Source: Symsagittifera roscoffensis (taxonomy: Eukaryota; Xenacoelomorpha; Acoela; Convolutidae). Taken from it: a stretch of 60,000 bases of DNA. The translations under genes were made by a program, and so were the position numbers. Under the pieces are notes generated by a model. That model was not told the origin of the DNA. It saw only the letters and a list, made by a program, of their open reading frames with translations, and ran no database searches. Where the stretch lies: positions 27,022,303 to 27,082,302 of the forward strand of contig NC_087069.1 in the NCBI RefSeq assembly GCF_963678635.1. The letters run 5' to 3'. This document shows, piece by piece, positions 56,610 through 60,000 of this stretch (within the stretch, counting starts at the first letter, position 1; every line of letters begins with the position of its first letter).

Positions 56610-58566
56610 AATAATCGTTCAGAAAGGAAATAAGTGAAATTGCAGACGTGTTGTTAATTACCTTCGCCGACGGAAATTTGGTAAAGTGATCTATGCACAG
56701 AAGGATATGTTTCTTCGGTCCCCAAAAAGCGTTCGAAATACCAGCGAAAATAGCAGATCTAAATGATCTAAATTTATCTCTTCGTTAGCGAAAGACAAGT
56801 CCGGTAGGTTGCTCACATGATCCGATCCCAACAAAATCTTAAGTTCTAACCGGCTTCAGAACATTGCTTACTTAATTTGCCGTGGTGGTATACTTCCCTG
56901 TAAATATGCGGCCACCAGATAAATTCTGCCATGAACTTCATGCCAAACTGGCCTGGATGGGACTCATGCGACATCGTTCTGAATGCGCTTAGGGTCCCAG
57001 CTGGCACTACTATTTTGTTGTGGGTGTCCTGTCTTAAATGTTGTTAATAAGTCCCATAAAATTTTGTCGTCCTTGGTCATAATTTGAAGTAACTTTTTGG
57101 AGCAATGATTTTCCGGTATAATTGGAGAGGAAAGTAAAGATAAGTTTGCTATGTAATGTTTCACTAAGGTCGAGTGGTCGTTATTCAGTAGATTGTGTTT
57201 TAATTTCAATGCAATATTGTTTTCTTCTGGGGCAATTACTAGAGGATTTGAAAACTTCGGATATGTCGTACTCGATTTCAATCTCGCATTTCAATCTTTT
57301 TGGTAAAAAATTTTCGTTAAGCATTATGAAATGTAAAAGTGATTTATCCAAAAATGAAATGCTTTTGTAGTTAAAATTTGAATTATCTAACGGGCGAAAG
57401 TTTGATATACAATTTTCCGACCTGATGTGCGAATAATTTCAAACTTTGATCGAATTGGCAATAAAAGAGATAATAGCAGCAACAACTCCAACCTTAAATG
57501 AAGCTAAAGAACTGTCGGAGCGGTTGCGACCAATCATATCTCGAATTACTCGTTTCCGACGGCAGATAAGATTTTACAATTGAATTTACAGCGACAGACG
57601 TCGTTTTACGTTCACTCTTTTTACAAGCGTAAAATCTGGCGAATTCGTTGAAATGTTGTAAGCTTTGTCAATAGAAGCAACGACAAATTCTAATCGTAGT
57701 GAGAAAGTGGTAAGGCTTTGCCAGAGGGTAATCTAGATAGCAGTCTCGTAAAACCCATATCTTTACCCGGAAATTGAGAAACGGGTTAATGGGCTAAGAA
57801 TTGGTTTGTTGCTGTGGTGTGCCAAAAGTGTAGAAAAGAGTGCCTTGTGGTCTGTACTAGTGGTAGGCCTAGCAGTTTGAGTTGCTTAAAAATGTTTTAT
57901 TTCGTGGTTGCTTAAAAATCTCGAGGCAAACGCTATCGTTTTTGCTCTTTCCCTTGGAACGGTTCAACTGTAACCCCTAGGCCGTTATGTGAGCATCTGT
58001 TTTCAATCTTTTTTTTGATGTCAAATTGACTATTCTCGGTAACTTTTACAATTTTGGGTTTTAGCTTTTCGAATGCAGTGGAAAGACTGTTATTCCGTTG
58101 GCACAATGACTTTTTGTTAAGTAAAAGCTGTAATGGGGAGCTTAGGAGAGGTAGATTTGGAGGGAATTTAATATATTGGTTAATCGAACCGAAGAATGAA
58201 CGAAATTCGGAAATATTTTTTGAGATTGGGAGGTTTTTATAGCATCGGTTTTTTTCCTACCAATGGTCTTACTCCGCTTCAAAAATTTTTAACCCGAGCC
58301 ATTCTATCATCTCCTGGAAAAATGCGCAATTCTCCTTTTTACTGCCATATTTTTTTTGTCTAAAGATTACTGATTTCTTTGTAAGCAATTAGTATATAAT
58401 CTATGTAACATTTTGTAAATCCGGTTAAAAACCTGTAAGCACCAGTAGTATCTCCTCATACTAAACTAAAACTGCATTGCTTACTTGTCCTTTCCCACAA
58501 CTGAAGTTGACTATACCCATTCTTTAGATCGCGATCACTAAACCAAATCTGCCCGTCGGTCTTCTC
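56610..58566 (-). pseudogene. Ty3/Gypsy-like pol remnant, spanning units 2-3
   Basis: Same domains as 51840-53865. Two extra small deletions are seen: 36 bp in the RNase H part near 57780 and about 34 bp in the RT part near 58385. The YIDY active-site change is shared. Confidence 0.78.
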
Positions 58567-60000
58567 TAAGAATTATAAGGCTTCATTATCAATCACTGAT
58601 TTTGTTCAAAACTTTTGGCATCAATTCGTGCTTATCAGCTTTTCAGCTCCACAAAAAAGGTTAGTAGCTTACATAACGGCCTATACGATGAAACAACATA
58701 GCCTATATGATGTTTCAATTATGAAGAATTCTGATGTAAAAATTTCATAAAAATTTAAAAGATTTGAACTTTTGGACCAATACTTTTTGTCGTAAAAAGA
58801 ATCGGCTGAAGCCAGGAGAAAAAGAAATTGGGCAGCCGTTTAAAAGAAAAGGGACAGTAGTCACCTACCGCGTTTTGTAAGAAGGGTTAGGTCTTAATTA
58901 TACTTTAATTAAAATTTTAATTAAATATTACAGTCAAGTATAGATCTTATGATATCAACAGTTTTTGAAAAATTGAAAAAAATTGCTTATATTAATTTTA
59001 ATTGCTCATATTAATGTTTTTGGATTTCACTTGTTTGAAAAAGGTAGATATTATAGTCGATTCCAAACAGAACATCTCAATTTGGCTGATAAAATTAATC
59101 ATACCAATATGTTATTTTATACTAATAGTTTTTGTCGTAAAATGGTCTCAAAGAAAGTGGGCAGCATTCACCTACCGCGTTTTGTAAAAAAAGTTATCCC
59201 TCAGTTTTACTTTAATTAAAATTATAAATAATTATAACAGCCAAGTATAGATCTTTCGCGTATGATATCAACATTTTTGGAAAATAAAAATGAAATATAA
59301 TTTATTATAAATATTTTGAGGAACTTGCTTACAGAAGTTATAATCGATTTTAAAAACTATACTGTTGATAAACATGAATGTGTACAAATATGAACACTAA
59401 CTGAGGAATTAAGAGAAAAAAAAGAATAAGAATGAATTAAGAAGTCTATTCTAAAAACAACCTTAAACAGTGAATGATCGACCAATGGTCGATATGAAGC
59501 ATAGTTGGCAGGTATCTAATTAATGCCAAGGTCAATTGAATAAACAAAATAAACAACTCACAACAGTTCCCAACGGGAAAAAAATGAAAATTTACAAATT
59601 GCTAATACTAAGTCTATGTACACCCATTTCTCCCTTCAAAGTAGAGATGAACAAAAATTACAAACTGAACAAAACAAAAAGAAATAAACAGAGCAGAACG
59701 AAAGTTTGCTATCTTCAATTTAGGTTAATGATTACAATTATGCACATAATAGACACATGAAAATAGTTCTAAGCAACCAACTGTACACCAAAAGGTTCAC
59801 ATAACGTTCAATTGTCGACGAAATTTCGCTCACAGATTTTTGTTTTGAGAAGAAGCTGGGGAATTTTCCGGTGGGAGATTTCCACGAAGTGGGGTCGGAG
59901 GAGCTGTCTGAGCGTTCCCGTTGAGGCAGAATTGGACGACCCTGTAAGTGTTGTTTCGGCGACCAGCATCTGTCTATGAGGAGGGTTAGTGAGAGGTGTA
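57994..60000. repeat. Retrotransposon tandem array, unit 3 (partial at window edge)
   Basis: Continues the array to the end of the window; its total length is unknown. Confidence 0.9.
59808..60000 (-). pseudogene. Retrotransposon 3' ORF, unit 3 (C-terminal end only)
   Basis: Begins at the same stop codon and NFVDN end as 50338. The rest lies beyond the window. Confidence 0.5.

Larger units (their letters stand above)
53259..57993. repeat. Retrotransposon tandem array, unit 2 (4.74 kb)
   Basis: Counterpart of unit 1, with small differences, including a 36 bp deletion in its RNase H end (at about 57780, relative to 53015-53050) and a C-to-T change that creates a stop in the 3' ORF. Confidence 0.9.

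Overview
The window is metazoan nuclear DNA. It is AT-rich and repeat-dense, and it carries a Frizzled-type Wnt receptor split by GT-AG introns. The receptor is divergent, and I cannot name the phylum from this sequence. Only one host gene is well supported. Most of the rest is transposon-derived, in several layers of insertion, duplication and decay.

1-9,776: a 390 bp foldback element, then featureless AT-rich DNA, then the frizzled gene on the minus strand (9776 down to 3671). I assemble the gene as three exons: 9589-9776 (signal peptide and first CRD cysteines), 6036-6162 (middle of the CRD) and 3671-5344 (rest of the CRD, seven membrane segments, KTxxxW, Asn-rich tail). The intron phases match and the joined CRD has ten cysteines. 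The introns carry a hAT MITE with target duplication, a tRNA-derived SINE head, a TA-flanked MITE and a 95 bp insertion flanked by 10 bp direct repeats.

9,777-30,765: no convincing gene. A dispersed family of 0.45-1.3 kb elements dominates. They have the subterminal inverted repeat TGTTCCGACT / AGTCGGAACA and a terminal hairpin at one end, which is the architecture of Helentron-associated non-autonomous elements. I count at least eleven copies and fragments in the window; one copy sits inside another, and one contains a large TCGACC-type minisatellite. hAT-like, Tc1/mariner-like and other MITEs and C-run foldback elements fill the gaps.

30,766-41,220: a MULE (FLYWCH plus MULE transposase) locus. 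One nearly complete transposase lies on the minus strand, beside three broken plus-strand copies of its C-terminal third that share the same lesions. Two of the broken copies lie in a head-to-tail tandem duplication of about 3.46 kb.

41,221-48,486: decayed repeats, including a hAT remnant, C-run foldback sequence and three more Helentron-like pieces, in otherwise featureless DNA.

48,487-60,000: a tandem array with a period of about 4.7-4.8 kb (two full units and part of a third) built from a decayed Ty3/Gypsy-like retrotransposon on the minus strand. Each unit holds fragments of reverse transcriptase, RNase H, integrase and a 3' ORF, and a 1.2 kb spacer. The array runs off the window edge.
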